DNA of 41,662 nucleotides, taken from the NCBI GenBank assembly GCA_016928975.1, contig JAFGJR010000095.1, positions 1 through 41,662 on the forward strand, given 5' to 3'. The DNA is from Sedimentisphaerales bacterium. GTDB lineage: Bacteria > Planctomycetota > Phycisphaerae > Sedimentisphaerales > SG8-4. The notes under the pieces were generated by a model, which was not told the origin of the DNA, made no database searches, and saw only the letters and a program-made list of their open reading frames with translations. The first letter of the stretch is position 1, and the number at the start of each line of letters is the position of its first letter. Below, piece by piece: positions 33,450-41,662 of the stretch. The translations under genes were made by a program, and so were the position numbers.

Positions 33450-34157
33450 CTACGGCTGGATTTGGGCCTCTCGTCGGCTTCGCCGCGATAGCACGATAAG
33501 GAACGCGGCCAGCAGGACGGGTGCCGCGATCTGGAATTCAACCTCCGCGTACCTGTAGTCAGGCTTGATCATGATTCCTCCCCAGACCACGTGAGTCGCT
33601 ACGATCCGGACTGCGACGAATACCACCGTTCCGATGGCGAGAACCGAGGCCGCATAGGTTGGCGCCGCCGTCCAGCGCCCGGGATGGTAATCCCGGCGCT
33701 GCAGATGACGCGCGTGCAACCACAAGGCAAGCAGAATTGTGCCGAGAAACGCCGTGTGTCGAACCCCGGCCATGAGCGTGCCCAGGTAGTTCACGAAATG
33801 GGAATTACTTCGCAGCAAGCCGCCCATGATCATAAGCCGGACCGGCAAGACGGACACTGCATTGGCAAGGGCAAGAGCAGCGAAGTAGAGCAGCACGCCC
33901 ATGATTCCCCAAGTGAGCCTCTGAAGGAAGGATCGGTGTACATTGACCTTCGAGAACTCGCGCTTGAGTGCCGCCGTATCGCCCAGCCGATGGCGCGCGA
34001 CGAGAGACGCCTCCTCGTCGGACAACGGCACGGCCTTGAGGTGCTCCATCTCCTCTCGCAGGTGGCTCTCCAACTCACGGACGTCGGGGTTGCCGAGCGC
34101 TTCAGTGTCGGCCAGATCGCCCCGCCATTGTTCGATCCACTTCTCTACGCCAGACAT
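33450..34157 (-). CDS. permease-prefix-domain membrane protein (paralog 1)
   Basis: A 235-residue protein: permease prefix domain at 1-75 (VEKWIEQWRGDLAD, ELESHLREEMEHL, EASLVARHRLGD), then about four membrane helices (YFAALALANAVSVLPV, AFLGTILLALWLHA, YAASVLAIGTVVFVAV, APVLLAAFLIVL) and a basic tail. Like paralog 2, it lacks an FtsX permease domain. The ATG at 34157 has GGGAGA 7 bases upstream and lies 13 bases inside the padR reading frame, so translation is coupled to padR. Confidence 0.8.
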   Translation of the reverse strand: MSGVEKWIEQWRGDLADTEALGNPDVRELESHLREEMEHLKAVPLSDEEASLVARHRLGDTAALKREFSKVNVHRSFLQRLTWGIMGVLLYFAALALANAVSVLPVRLMIMGGLLRSNSHFVNYLGTLMAGVRHTAFLGTILLALWLHARHLQRRDYHPGRWTAAPTYAASVLAIGTVVFVAVRIVATHVVWGGIMIKPDYRYAEVEFQIAAPVLLAAFLIVLSRRSRREAQIQP

Positions 34158-34486
34158 GGTCGTTTCTCCCAAAGTTGCTGAAGGGTGTTGTGTACAAGCA
34201 TCCATTGGTTCTTGTGCTCCGCGAGGATTCTCGTACCCTGCCTCTTGAGGCGGTAGTACCTGCGTTTGCGCCCGGCTTCGCTCGGCTGGAGATAGGATTC
34301 GACGAGACCCTGCTTCTCCAGCCGGTGGAGGACTGGGTAGAGCATCCCATCGGTCCATTCCATTTGCCCGCCTGATAGATTCTTGACCCGCCTGATGATA
34401 GCGTAGCCATAGCTGTCACCTTCCGCCAGGATAGACAGGATCAGCGGTGTAGCCGAGGCCGCGACTAAGTCTTTTGAGACTTCCAA
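34145..34486 (-). CDS. PadR-family transcriptional regulator
   Basis: A 113-residue PadR regulator: LVAASATPLILSILAEGDSYGYAI, SGGQMEWTDGMLYPVLHRLEKQGLVES and RRYYRLKRQGTRIL form the winged helix, with a helical C-terminus for dimerisation. The start I choose is TTG at 34486, because GGAGG sits 8 bases before it; the in-frame ATG at 34501 would overlap that ribosome binding site. PadR proteins of this type, linked to permease-prefix genes, usually repress their own operon. A dyad-rich promoter lies just upstream. Confidence 0.9.
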   Translation of the reverse strand: MEVSKDLVAASATPLILSILAEGDSYGYAIIRRVKNLSGGQMEWTDGMLYPVLHRLEKQGLVESYLQPSEAGRKRRYYRLKRQGTRILAEHKNQWMLVHNTLQQLWEKRPCLA

Positions 34487-34506
34487 GTTCGATACCTCCA
34501 TTCTTG

Positions 34507-34544
34507 TACATAGGATATACATGCATAGTACTGCTATGTATCAA
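34507..34544 (-). promoter_or_regulatory. padR promoter and probable PadR operator
   Basis: Minus-strand TTGATA (34539-34544) with TATATC 19 bases on. The region is covered by nested inverted repeats: TACATAG (34507-34513) with CTATGTA (34534-34540), and CATAG/CTATG (34524-34538, 5-base loop). ATG/CAT-bearing dyads are typical of PadR operators. Confidence 0.55.
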
Positions 34545-34595
34545 GCGCGTCAACGAGATTTTTCGGAAAACCTTGTTTTTTTCACCGGCGGGGAC

Positions 34596-35531
34596 CTACA
34601 AGGCCGGGCGGGAGTCGGTCAGGCACAGGTCCACGAGTTCGTCGATGACGGCGGTGCCGGCGCATACGACCTTGTCGGCGCCGCCCCAGTAGAGCTTCAG
34701 GGTGCCATCGTCCTCAGGGACCGCACCGCAGGTGAAGACCACGTTGTGGACGTAACCGACCACTTCCCAGGGGTCCTCAGGCTGGAGAATCCAGCGGTCG
34801 CCGACGCCCAGAATCTGGGCCGGGTCGTCGAGCTTGTGCAGGGCCACGCCCAGACGGTAGACGCAGCCGTCCATGGTGGGGAAGACACCGTGGTAGATGC
34901 TCAGCCAACCGCGGTCGGTCTTGATCGGTGGCGCGCCGGGGCCGATCTTCATCTCGTCCCAGTGGTAGGTGACCGGCTTCATCACGACCTGCGAGTCGCC
35001 CCAGTGGACGAGGTCAGGCGAGTAGCTGATCCAGATCGACCACGGACTGATCTCCGAGTGCGGTCGGTCAAGCCGGACGTAGCGGCCGTTGATCTTCTCG
35101 GGGAAGAGAACCGTGTTGCGGTAGTCGGCTTGGGTGATGAGCGAGATGCGCTCGATGGACTCGAAGTCGGTCGTCTTCGCCAGACCGGTCCGCACGCCGT
35201 GCTTGGAGTAGGCGCTGTACGTGATGTGGTAGGCCCTCTCCAAGTGGGTAATGCGTGGGTCTTCCACGCCGAAGGCCTCGTATTCCGAAAAGGGTGACTC
35301 CTTGCCCGGCGTCACAAAAGGCTTCGGGTGAGGCGTGAAATGAAACCCGTCCTCGCTCTCGGCCAGGCCGATGATCGAACGCCCCGTGTCGAGATGCGAA
35401 CGGAACAGCATGATGTAGCGCCCCTCGAATTTGGTGACACCTGCGTTGTGGACCGTCTCGACGGGATACGGGATGTCGTCCTTGGTCAGAATCGGATTGC
35501 CTTCATATCGAGTGACGAGTCTTTTTCCCAT
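34596..35531 (-). CDS. glycoside hydrolase family 130 protein (mannosyl-glycan phosphorylase/hydrolase)
   Basis: A 311-residue five-bladed beta-propeller protein of GH130. Marks: RYEGNPILTKDDIP (8-21), FRSHLDTGRSIIGLAESEDGFHF (43-65), FGVEDPRIT with the conserved Asp near 94, and YRNTVLFPEKINGRY (136-150), followed by IGPGAPPI, WLSIYHGV and YRLGVALHKLDDP further on. GH130 enzymes mostly phosphorolyse or hydrolyse beta-mannosides; the exact donor cannot be read from sequence. It starts 23 bases after the stop codon of a GT4 glycosyltransferase and is probably co-transcribed. AAGGA precedes the ATG. Confidence 0.92.
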   Translation of the reverse strand: MGKRLVTRYEGNPILTKDDIPYPVETVHNAGVTKFEGRYIMLFRSHLDTGRSIIGLAESEDGFHFTPHPKPFVTPGKESPFSEYEAFGVEDPRITHLERAYHITYSAYSKHGVRTGLAKTTDFESIERISLITQADYRNTVLFPEKINGRYVRLDRPHSEISPWSIWISYSPDLVHWGDSQVVMKPVTYHWDEMKIGPGAPPIKTDRGWLSIYHGVFPTMDGCVYRLGVALHKLDDPAQILGVGDRWILQPEDPWEVVGYVHNVVFTCGAVPEDDGTLKLYWGGADKVVCAGTAVIDELVDLCLTDSRPAL

Positions 35532-35554
35532 GACATGTTTGTCCTTACAGGCAG

Positions 35555-36595
35555 CTATCGGTGTTTCTCTGCCTCGCGGCGGAAGATCTCTTCATAGACT
35601 TCCTCGTAGCCCGAAGCCATGCAGTCGATGGTGAAATTCTCTTCCACGCGCCGGCGGCATTTCCGGCGGTCGATCCGATCGATCTTGTGGACCGCTACGA
35701 CCGCCTCGTCAACGTCATTGACCAGAAAGCCCGTCTCTTTGTCCTTGATGACTTCGCGGCAGGAACCGAGGTCCATCGCCACTACCGGGACTCCGGCCGC
35801 CATGGCTTCGGCCATGACCAGCCCGAAGCGCTCGGGGATCGTGTTCAGATGGACGACGGCACAGGCCTCACCAAGCAGGGCGTCTCGCTGGACGGGATCC
35901 ACGGGGCCGATGTACTTGATGAGCTTGTCGTCGAAGTCTCTGGCACAATCGTCGAAATAGGCCTGGTCCTGGACAATGCCGGCGACGATGAGCGGGATCT
36001 TGGCTTTCTGGGCGGTCTCGATGGCCAGGTGCAGGCCCTTGTCGGGGTGGATGCGTCCGTAGAAGACGAGGTTCTTTCCCGGTCTGTCGCGGAATGTGAG
36101 GTTGGACAGGTTGATCCCGTTGTAGACCGTAGCCACATAGGGTAGTTCAGGATCTCGGTCGGAATCGCTGATTGAAACGTAGTAGGTATCCTTGTGGCCC
36201 CGATAGACGCGCAGAATGTCCGGCTCGGAGAAACCGTGGATGGTCGTTAGCATCGGCGTCCTGATGAAAGGCAGATAGGTCAAGGGCAGGTAGTCAAAGT
36301 TGTTGTGGATCAGGTCAAATTCGCCGGCGCGGGCGAGGGCCTTGGAGATGTGCAGGCAGGTCGAGACGAGTGGGACCTGGGACTTGTCCTCCTCGTAGCC
36401 TTTGTCGATGAACGCCACGAGATTGGCCTTGGTGATCGACTCCTTCGTGGCAAAGAGGGTGACATGCTTGAAGCCTCGCGCGACCAGTCCCTCGGCGATA
36501 TTGCTCGCGACCGTCTCCCAGGCGCCGTAGGCGCGCGGCGGCGTGCGCCACGCCACGGGCGAGAGAATCGCAATCCGCCTGTCCTTGATGTCCAT
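35555..36595 (-). CDS. GT4-family glycosyltransferase
   Basis: A 346-residue GT-B-fold glycosyltransferase of family 4. The N-terminal half has RIAILSPVAWRTPPRAYGAWE (7-27) and FDLIHNNFDYLPL (about 93); the C-terminal half has FYGRIHPDKGLHLAIE (about 187) and the donor-binding PERFGLVMAEAMAAGVPVVA segment (253-272, E-x7-E type), then GSCREVIKDKETGFLV. The acceptor is unknown. Paired with a GH130 gene, it may act in making or remodelling a mannose-containing glycan or glycoside; that is inference from gene order. AGGA lies 10-13 bases before the ATG. Confidence 0.92.
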   Translation of the reverse strand: MDIKDRRIAILSPVAWRTPPRAYGAWETVASNIAEGLVARGFKHVTLFATKESITKANLVAFIDKGYEEDKSQVPLVSTCLHISKALARAGEFDLIHNNFDYLPLTYLPFIRTPMLTTIHGFSEPDILRVYRGHKDTYYVSISDSDRDPELPYVATVYNGINLSNLTFRDRPGKNLVFYGRIHPDKGLHLAIETAQKAKIPLIVAGIVQDQAYFDDCARDFDDKLIKYIGPVDPVQRDALLGEACAVVHLNTIPERFGLVMAEAMAAGVPVVAMDLGSCREVIKDKETGFLVNDVDEAVVAVHKIDRIDRRKCRRRVEENFTIDCMASGYEEVYEEIFRREAEKHR

Positions 36596-36646
36596 GCCGG
36601 GTATCCTGTCACAGCGAGACTGCCTACCATAGTGCCCATTCTCGCG

Positions 36647-39126
36647 TCAGTCATCAAGTCTCTTCGCACGCCACTTTTCGGCCTCTTCCGGTCTGCCCCA
36701 GGTTTCGTAGAGCCGTACTAGCTCGCGCAGCGACGCAACGGTGTGGGGGTGTTCCGGGCCAAGCCTGGTCGTACGTCCACGGAATGCATCGAGCAGAAGC
36801 AATTCGGCCTCGCTGTATCGCGTTTGCCTCAGGTACAGAACGGCTAGTTCGTGCATGGACTCAAGACAGGCGGGGTGGTCGGGGCCGAGTTTGACGCTCT
36901 GGCCTTCAATGACGGCGTTCAGGATCTCTTCGGCCTCGGGGTATCGGCCTTGTTCTCGACGGAGCACGCCGAGATGGCGTTTCGTTACCAGCAGCTCCGG
37001 ATGGTCATCATCCAGTCGGTCGCGCATGTTGCCCGAGGCTTCGTTCAGCAGGCGTTCCGCCTCCGGATGAAGGCCTCGCTTTGTACACAGCACACCCAGG
37101 GACACCTTGATGTGCACCGTGGTCGCGTGCTCCTCTCCGAGCTCCGTCTGAGCACCTACCAAGGCCTGCTCGAGCTGCTGTTGAGCTTCGCCGAGATTTC
37201 CTTGGAGAGTATCTAGTCGGCCAAGCTGTGCTATGATGGCCCAACAGCTGCCGGCTTGAGCCTCTTGAGCTGCCTGCAAGAGGTCCGCATAGATTTGCCT
37301 AGCCTCGACGTAACGACCTTGATCGATGCGTAGAAGCGCGATCTTTCCCCAGTACAACCGTTCCCTCCAATGCCCCGGTGGCCACCACGGGTGAAGGACC
37401 GCTTCCCACATATAGGGCTCCGCCTCGTCGTATCGGCCCACGGCCCGCAACACACTGCCGAGGTGAGCCTTGGCGGCGTAGTACAGATCGCCGGGTTCTC
37501 TTCCTTGTTGCTGATAGGATTCTTCCAGGGAGCCAAGTAGGCCTCTGAATATCTCCTCGGCCTCTTGGTGTCTGCCCATAAGCATGTAGGTCAAGCCCAA
37601 CCAGTTCATTGTGACATGCGGATTTCCATCGGGCTCCCGTTTCTGTATCTCAAGGGCACGCTCCAGGTGCACTAAGGCCGTATCATAGTCGCCGAATTGA
37701 GACATATACGTGCTGCCGAAGGCAAACCGCATGGACGCTTCACGGAGAGGGTAATCCGCAAACTGAGTGTCTAACTTCGCTGCCGCAGTGTCAAAGATCT
37801 CCCGAATGTCCGCGGGCTTGAGACTCTCGGCGGCAAACGGCTCGAGGATGCTGGTTCTCAGGAATTCTGCCATAGCGCTGTTTTCGGCAAGGGCCCTGGC
37901 CTGTCGATCGAGCGCCTTGGTTTGGCCTATGGCAAAGACCACGGACACGATTGCTCCGACGACAGCCACCAGAACGACGGCGGCCGTGGCTACGACAGAG
38001 GTTTGGTATCGGCGTACGAACTTCTTCGCTCGGTAGAGCCTGCTGGGTGGTCCGGCGACGAGTGGCCTGTGCGCCAGGTAGTTCTCAATATCGTCCGCGA
38101 GTTCAGCGGCGGAGCGATAGCGTTCTGAGCGCTCCTTACGCATCGCCTTGAGGGGAATCCATTCGAGTTCCCTATGTAGGCATTTGGCCAATGCTCCTAC
38201 GTGTGTCCCACGGCACACAGCAACCTCTTTCGCATCCTTGCGCAGTCGTGTCAGACGCGTACTGGGTGTCTTGGGATCAGTCTCGCGGATCACCTTGCGG
38301 ATGTGTTCGATCCCACTTTCACGAAGTTCTTTGGAATCGAATGGCAGGACCCCGGCAAGCAGAACATACAGCAGCACACCCAAGGAATAGACGTCCGAGC
38401 GGGTGTCGATATCTTGGCCCACCATGTCCACCTGTTCGGGGCTCATGTATTCCGGCGTACCGAGCAGACGGCTATCATCCGTCGTTAGGGTCCCTTCGAC
38501 CAGGGGCTGGCTGAGGGCCTTAGCCACGCCGAAGTCGATGATCTTCGGGGTCGCTTTGTCCTCGCGCCGCAGACCAAGATATTGGACGGCTTGATATCGC
38601 GGTGGATGATGCCCTTCTGGTGGGCATGCTCCACGGCGCTGCAAACCTGCTGGAACAGCCGCAGCCGCTGCTCAATCGTCAGCCTGTGCTGGTCGCAGTA
38701 TTCAGTGATGGGCCGGCCCTGGACGTACTCCATGACGAAATAGGGCCGGCCAGCCTCTGTCGTGCCGGCGTCGTGGACGTGAGCGATGTTCGAGTGATCC
38801 AGCAAGGCCAGGGCTTGCCGCTCTGCCTCGAACCGCGCGATCACGCGTTTCGAATCCATCCCTGGCTTGATGACCTTCAGCGCCACCTGCCGCTTGATGG
38901 GCTCGGTCTGTTCGGCCAGGTAGACGATCCCCATACCGCCTTCGCCCAGGATATCGAGCAGCTTGTAGCGCCCGACATGCATGCCGGGCCGCTCCGTCAG
39001 CACCTGCAGTGAGGCTGCTCGCAACGAAGGATTCTCCGGGCCATCGTCCGCTTGCTCTTCGCCAATGGCCAGAAGCCGCCTGAGGCGGTCAAGCTCTGCC
39101 CCAAAGATCGAATCCGACTGTGCCAT
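36647..39126 (-). pseudogene. Ser/Thr kinase-TPR gene split by a single-base frameshift
   Basis: The first part (39126 to about 38572) encodes [26 protein letters not shown] and [11 protein letters not shown], and is then out of frame. The second part (down to 36647) resumes with [39 protein letters not shown], a membrane segment (VVATAAVVLVAVVGAIVSVVFAI) and a long TPR arm. Joining needs one extra base near 38572, just after the catalytic loop. The kinase is otherwise a close paralog of the one at 13421, about 825 codons in all. A sequencing error, a recent mutation or (less likely) -1 frameshifting could explain it; no slippery heptamer is visible. GGGAGG precedes the ATG. It lies 101 bases downstream of a sigma gene, as is common in planctomycetes. 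Confidence 0.85.
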
Positions 39127-39227
39127 TGACTTGCCTCCCACAGTCCGGCTACGCAGCAAAACGCGGAAACAACGCGCGCGGGCGACTGCTGCTCCGGCTG
39201 CGGCGTCCACCCAATGACTACCCCGGT

Positions 39228-40001
39228 TTATTCGAGGCGCTGCGCGTTTTCCGGGAGGAATTGCAGCAGATACGCCACTTCCTCGCCGACCTGCTCCGCC
39301 GAGACCACGGTGTTGCGGATATGCTCCAGCAGCGCGCTGCGGAAGCGCCGTTTGACCGTCACAATCATGTTGGAGGCCGTCTTTGTATCCTCGATGCCGT
39401 AGGTCTGGCACAGCTCCGCCAGGGGGCGAGCCGCGCGGTCATTCAAAATGGGTTCCACCACGCGCTCTTGGAAGAGCGCCCAGTGCGTTTCCAGGCCCTG
39501 CTGCCGGCAGGCCTCCTTCACGTCTGCCACCACGCGTTCCAGCAGGACCGAGAGCCACGCATAGTCATAGGAAGCCTCGGCCGCCGCGTCCGCCAAGCTC
39601 GCAGGGAGACCGGGCAACTCAGCCACATCGAGCGAGACGAGTTTCTCTCTCGGTATGCGTTTCTGGGCCCGGGCGTCGCGGTCGCGATTGGCCAGATACT
39701 GATTGAGGGCATGCAGGAGAAAGGTGCGAAACCGGCCCTTGTCCTTCTCGACGCGGCCTACCAGATGCCGGTTCAGGACCACCTCGTGGAAGAAGTCCTG
39801 CGTCAGGTCCTTGGCCTCCTCGTTGTCGCGCCCCCGGCGACGCAGGTAACAGTAGACCGGCTTCCAATAGCTCTGGAGCAGCAGGCCGATCAGGGCGGTC
39901 TCTCTATCGGGGCTGGCCTTCATGTCCTCAATCAGCGACCAGTGGGTAGTCAGGAAGACACCCTGCGTCCCGCCCATATCTGTCCGATCATGACATCCCA
40001 T
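39228..40001 (-). CDS. sigma-70-family factor of the kinase-linked planctomycete type
   Basis: A 257-residue sigma factor-like protein. FLTTHWSLI (about 16) is the usual start of this group. Region 2: [20 protein letters not shown] (44-63), then [11 protein letters not shown] and [20 protein letters not shown] long helical linker is followed by a region-4-like segment, [20 protein letters not shown] (208-227), then [12 protein letters not shown]. The group is typically next to TPR-bearing Ser/Thr kinases, as here. The ATG at 40001 has GGGAGG 8 bases upstream and is preferred over a start at 40034. Confidence 0.9.
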   Translation of the reverse strand: MGCHDRTDMGGTQGVFLTTHWSLIEDMKASPDRETALIGLLLQSYWKPVYCYLRRRGRDNEEAKDLTQDFFHEVVLNRHLVGRVEKDKGRFRTFLLHALNQYLANRDRDARAQKRIPREKLVSLDVAELPGLPASLADAAAEASYDYAWLSVLLERVVADVKEACRQQGLETHWALFQERVVEPILNDRAARPLAELCQTYGIEDTKTASNMIVTVKRRFRSALLEHIRNTVVSAEQVGEEVAYLLQFLPENAQRLE

Positions 40002-40066
40002 CTTCGGCACCTCCCGACCCGGCGCAAAGCACACTGGGGGGTTCTCGCGGCTCCTGGGCCACCCCG

Positions 40067-40095
40067 ATTATAGCATGTCGGGGCTCGCGGAGAAA
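40067..40095 (-). promoter_or_regulatory. promoter of the sigma/kinase unit
   Basis: Minus-strand TTTCTC (40090-40095), 17 bases, perfect TATAAT (40067-40072), 65 bases before the sigma ATG. The remaining intergenic bases to 40264 show no further recognisable element. Confidence 0.5.
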
Positions 40096-40264
40096 CGGCA
40101 ATCCGGGCCTGTTTCTCCTGCCGGGCCGGCCCGACGGGAAGAAATCTTTCCCACGCGCGCAGCGGCGCGAATTTCCTGGGGTTTAGGAGATGAGAAGGGC
40201 GATCCGATGCGGAAACAACGCGTTCCCGAGAATGATGACGTGGCATAAGAAAGGACGGTGTGAA

Positions 40265-41662
40265 ATGAAACGGTTCAACCGTGGCAGAATGAGGTTGGTG
40301 TTCGTTGGATTTGTGGCCGCGATGGTACTTGGCGGCGGGACCACCTGGGCGGACTACGTGATCTGTGATCCCATGCCAGCAGAGGATGCCATTAACAGGA
40401 ACATCCTTCACGCTCAGGGGTGCAGCTTCTCGCATGATGGCCTGGAACTCTACTTTTCTCTCGTTCGGCCCGGCGGGTATGGTGATTACGATATCTGGGT
40501 TGTTGATCGAGAATCGCCAAACGCCCCTTGGAGCGAGGCCGTCAATCTGGGACCCGATATCAACACTGGTGATATAGAAGGCTGGCCGACGATCTCACCT
40601 GACGGCCTGGAACTCTATTTCTGGCGTGGCGATTATCCAATGCGTTCGACGCGTGCCTCTAAAGACGACCCATGGAGCCCTGCCACAGCATACACAGGTG
40701 TTTATCCTGATGATTTCTCGTCCGACGGCCTCACAAAGTACACTGAGGCTAATTGGTCAGGCGGGTATGGTGATTACGATATCTGGGTCACGACGCGGGA
40801 AACAATCGACGATCCATGGAGTGAATCAGTTAATCTTGGCTCGAATATAAACGACTCACGCAATCAGCGTGTTCCAAGTATCTCAAACGATGGTTTAGCC
40901 TTGTTCTTCATAACTTCACCCGGTTGGCGCATCTATATGTCCGTTCGGGCTACCACTGAAGATGAATGGGGCCCGGCTTTGGAGCTTGGTCCGGAAGTCA
41001 ATGGCTATGGGTGGGTAAACAATCCGGAAATCTCACCCGATGGCTCGACCTTGTACTTCGAGACCGGTCTTCGCGAAGGATTTACAGAACGCTTCTGGCA
41101 GGTCTCTATTAAGCCTATTGTCGACTTCAACGGCGACGGCAAAGTCGACGGCAAGGACGTGCTGGTCATGGCTGACCGATGGGCAACCGATGACTCGCTC
41201 TGTGACATTGGTCCGATGCCCTGGGGCGACGGCATCGTCGATGTCGAGGACCTGAAGGTTTTGGCCCAATACATCGGCGAGCCGTTTGACGACCCAACCC
41301 TCGTCGCCCACTATGAGCTGGATGAGACGGAAGGCATGGTTGCGTCGGACAGTGTCGGCGCACGTGACGGCATCGTTCATGGTGAGCCGATCTGGCAGCC
41401 GGAGGGTGGCATGATCGCCGGCGCCCTGCAACTCAACGGTATCGACGACTGCATAGAGATCCCGTTGATTCTGGATCCCGCCGCAGGACCTTTCAGCGTT
41501 TTTGCCTGGGTTTTCGGCGGAGCACCGGGCCAGGTGATCCTCTGCCAAAACAACGGCGCCAAGTGGCTGCTGGTTGGAGAGAATGGCGTCTTGGCCACCG
41601 AACTCTCTTGTCCCGGCGCGACCGATCTCCTGGCCTCTGACGTGTCCATCACCGACGGCAAC
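40265..41662 (+). CDS. secreted PD40 beta-propeller protein with dockerin and LamG-like domain (partial)
   Basis: The open frame runs from ATG 40265 to the window end without a stop codon (466 codons seen). A signal peptide is present (about 1-29, LVFVGFVAAMVLGGGTTWA). Residues about 35-285 hold PD40/TolB-like propeller repeats: CSFSHDGLELYFS, PTISPDGLELYFW, PSISNDGLALFF and PEISPDGSTLYFE, plus a duplicated GGYGDYDIWV. DFNGDGKVDGKDVLVMADRW and GDGIVDVEDLKVLAQYI form a dockerin-type pair (about 287-338). From about 344, LVAHYELDETEG and ALQLNGIDDCIEIP begin a LamG/concanavalin-like domain that is cut off. It is probably an extracellular carbohydrate-related protein. AAAGGA lies about 10 bases before the ATG. 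Confidence 0.85.
   Translation, partial: MKRFNRGRMRLVFVGFVAAMVLGGGTTWADYVICDPMPAEDAINRNILHAQGCSFSHDGLELYFSLVRPGGYGDYDIWVVDRESPNAPWSEAVNLGPDINTGDIEGWPTISPDGLELYFWRGDYPMRSTRASKDDPWSPATAYTGVYPDDFSSDGLTKYTEANWSGGYGDYDIWVTTRETIDDPWSESVNLGSNINDSRNQRVPSISNDGLALFFITSPGWRIYMSVRATTEDEWGPALELGPEVNGYGWVNNPEISPDGSTLYFETGLREGFTERFWQVSIKPIVDFNGDGKVDGKDVLVMADRWATDDSLCDIGPMPWGDGIVDVEDLKVLAQYIGEPFDDPTLVAHYELDETEGMVASDSVGARDGIVHGEPIWQPEGGMIAGALQLNGIDDCIEIPLILDPAAGPFSVFAWVFGGAPGQVILCQNNGAKWLLVGENGVLATELSCPGATDLLASDVSITDGN

Noticed and set aside
34550..34600. T-run (TTTTTTT) as a terminator for a plus-strand gene
   Set aside because: No plus-strand gene ends here and no stable hairpin precedes the run.
38560..38600. 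programmed -1 frameshift in the second kinase gene
   Set aside because: The frame change would fit -1 slippage, but no slippery X-XXY-YYZ heptamer is present near 38572, so mutation or sequence error is preferred.
39120..40073. 317-codon plus-strand frame opposite the sigma gene
   Set aside because: The minus-strand frame has clear sigma region 2 and 4 motifs and a promoter.

Overview
The window reads as GC-rich chromosomal DNA from a member of the Planctomycetota, most likely class Phycisphaerae (Sedimentisphaerales-like). The clues are four sigma-70/ECF-type sigma factors in 41.7 kb, two long Ser/Thr kinases with C-terminal TPR arms, dockerin-tailed secreted beta-helix and beta-propeller proteins, a malectin-domain lipoprotein, and a PadR regulator with 'permease prefix' membrane proteins. 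This placement rests on gene content only. No rRNA, tRNA or CRISPR array was seen.

Layout. 1-4929: a possible 3' end of a preceding gene, then a 1582-residue secreted beta-helix protein with a dockerin-like tail. 4949-9060: housekeeping-type genes: polX, a 31-codon membrane ORF, a DUF72 protein, and a sixA/radical-SAM (PflX-like) pair. 9248-12955: an ECF sigma factor with a membrane partner, an HTH plus degenerate receiver regulator, a DegT-family aminotransferase and a small anchored protein. 13421-16757: Ser/Thr kinase-TPR protein and a convergent FHA protein. 16866-25630: two paralogous ECF sigma/anti-sigma-like pairs on the minus strand. Between them lie a membrane protein/XRE regulator pair with a striking promoter-operator, a papain-fold-like protein with an internal duplication, and an OLD-like ATPase/TOPRIM protein.

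The most notable region is 25745-28014, a small apparently complete integron. It has an IntI-family integrase with an intact catalytic set, transcribed from a TTGACA-17-TATTGT promoter whose spacer is a perfect dyad. A candidate attI region follows, then one gene cassette encoding two homing-endonuclease-associated repeats fused to a PD-(D/E)xK-like nuclease domain. An attC site (27933-28014) comes directly after the cassette stop codon and folds with three extrahelical bases on one arm. The integrase points the same way as the cassette, an inverted arrangement known from some environmental integrons.

28185-32633: HAD phosphatase, malectin lipoprotein, putative glycosidase, DUF434 protein and an MBL-fold hydrolase. 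32569-34501: PadR plus two permease-prefix paralogs. A decayed copy of the padR 3' end sits in front of the second paralog and records a tandem duplication. 34596-36595: GT4 glycosyltransferase and GH130 phosphorylase/hydrolase operon. 36647-40001: a sigma factor followed by a second kinase-TPR gene that is split by a one-base frameshift next to the catalytic loop. 40265-end: a secreted PD40/dockerin/LamG-type protein cut by the window edge.

Taken together, signal transduction (sigma factors, anti-sigma-like proteins, kinases, FHA) and extracellular glycan handling dominate. The integron and the OLD-like and papain-like genes form the accessory fraction.
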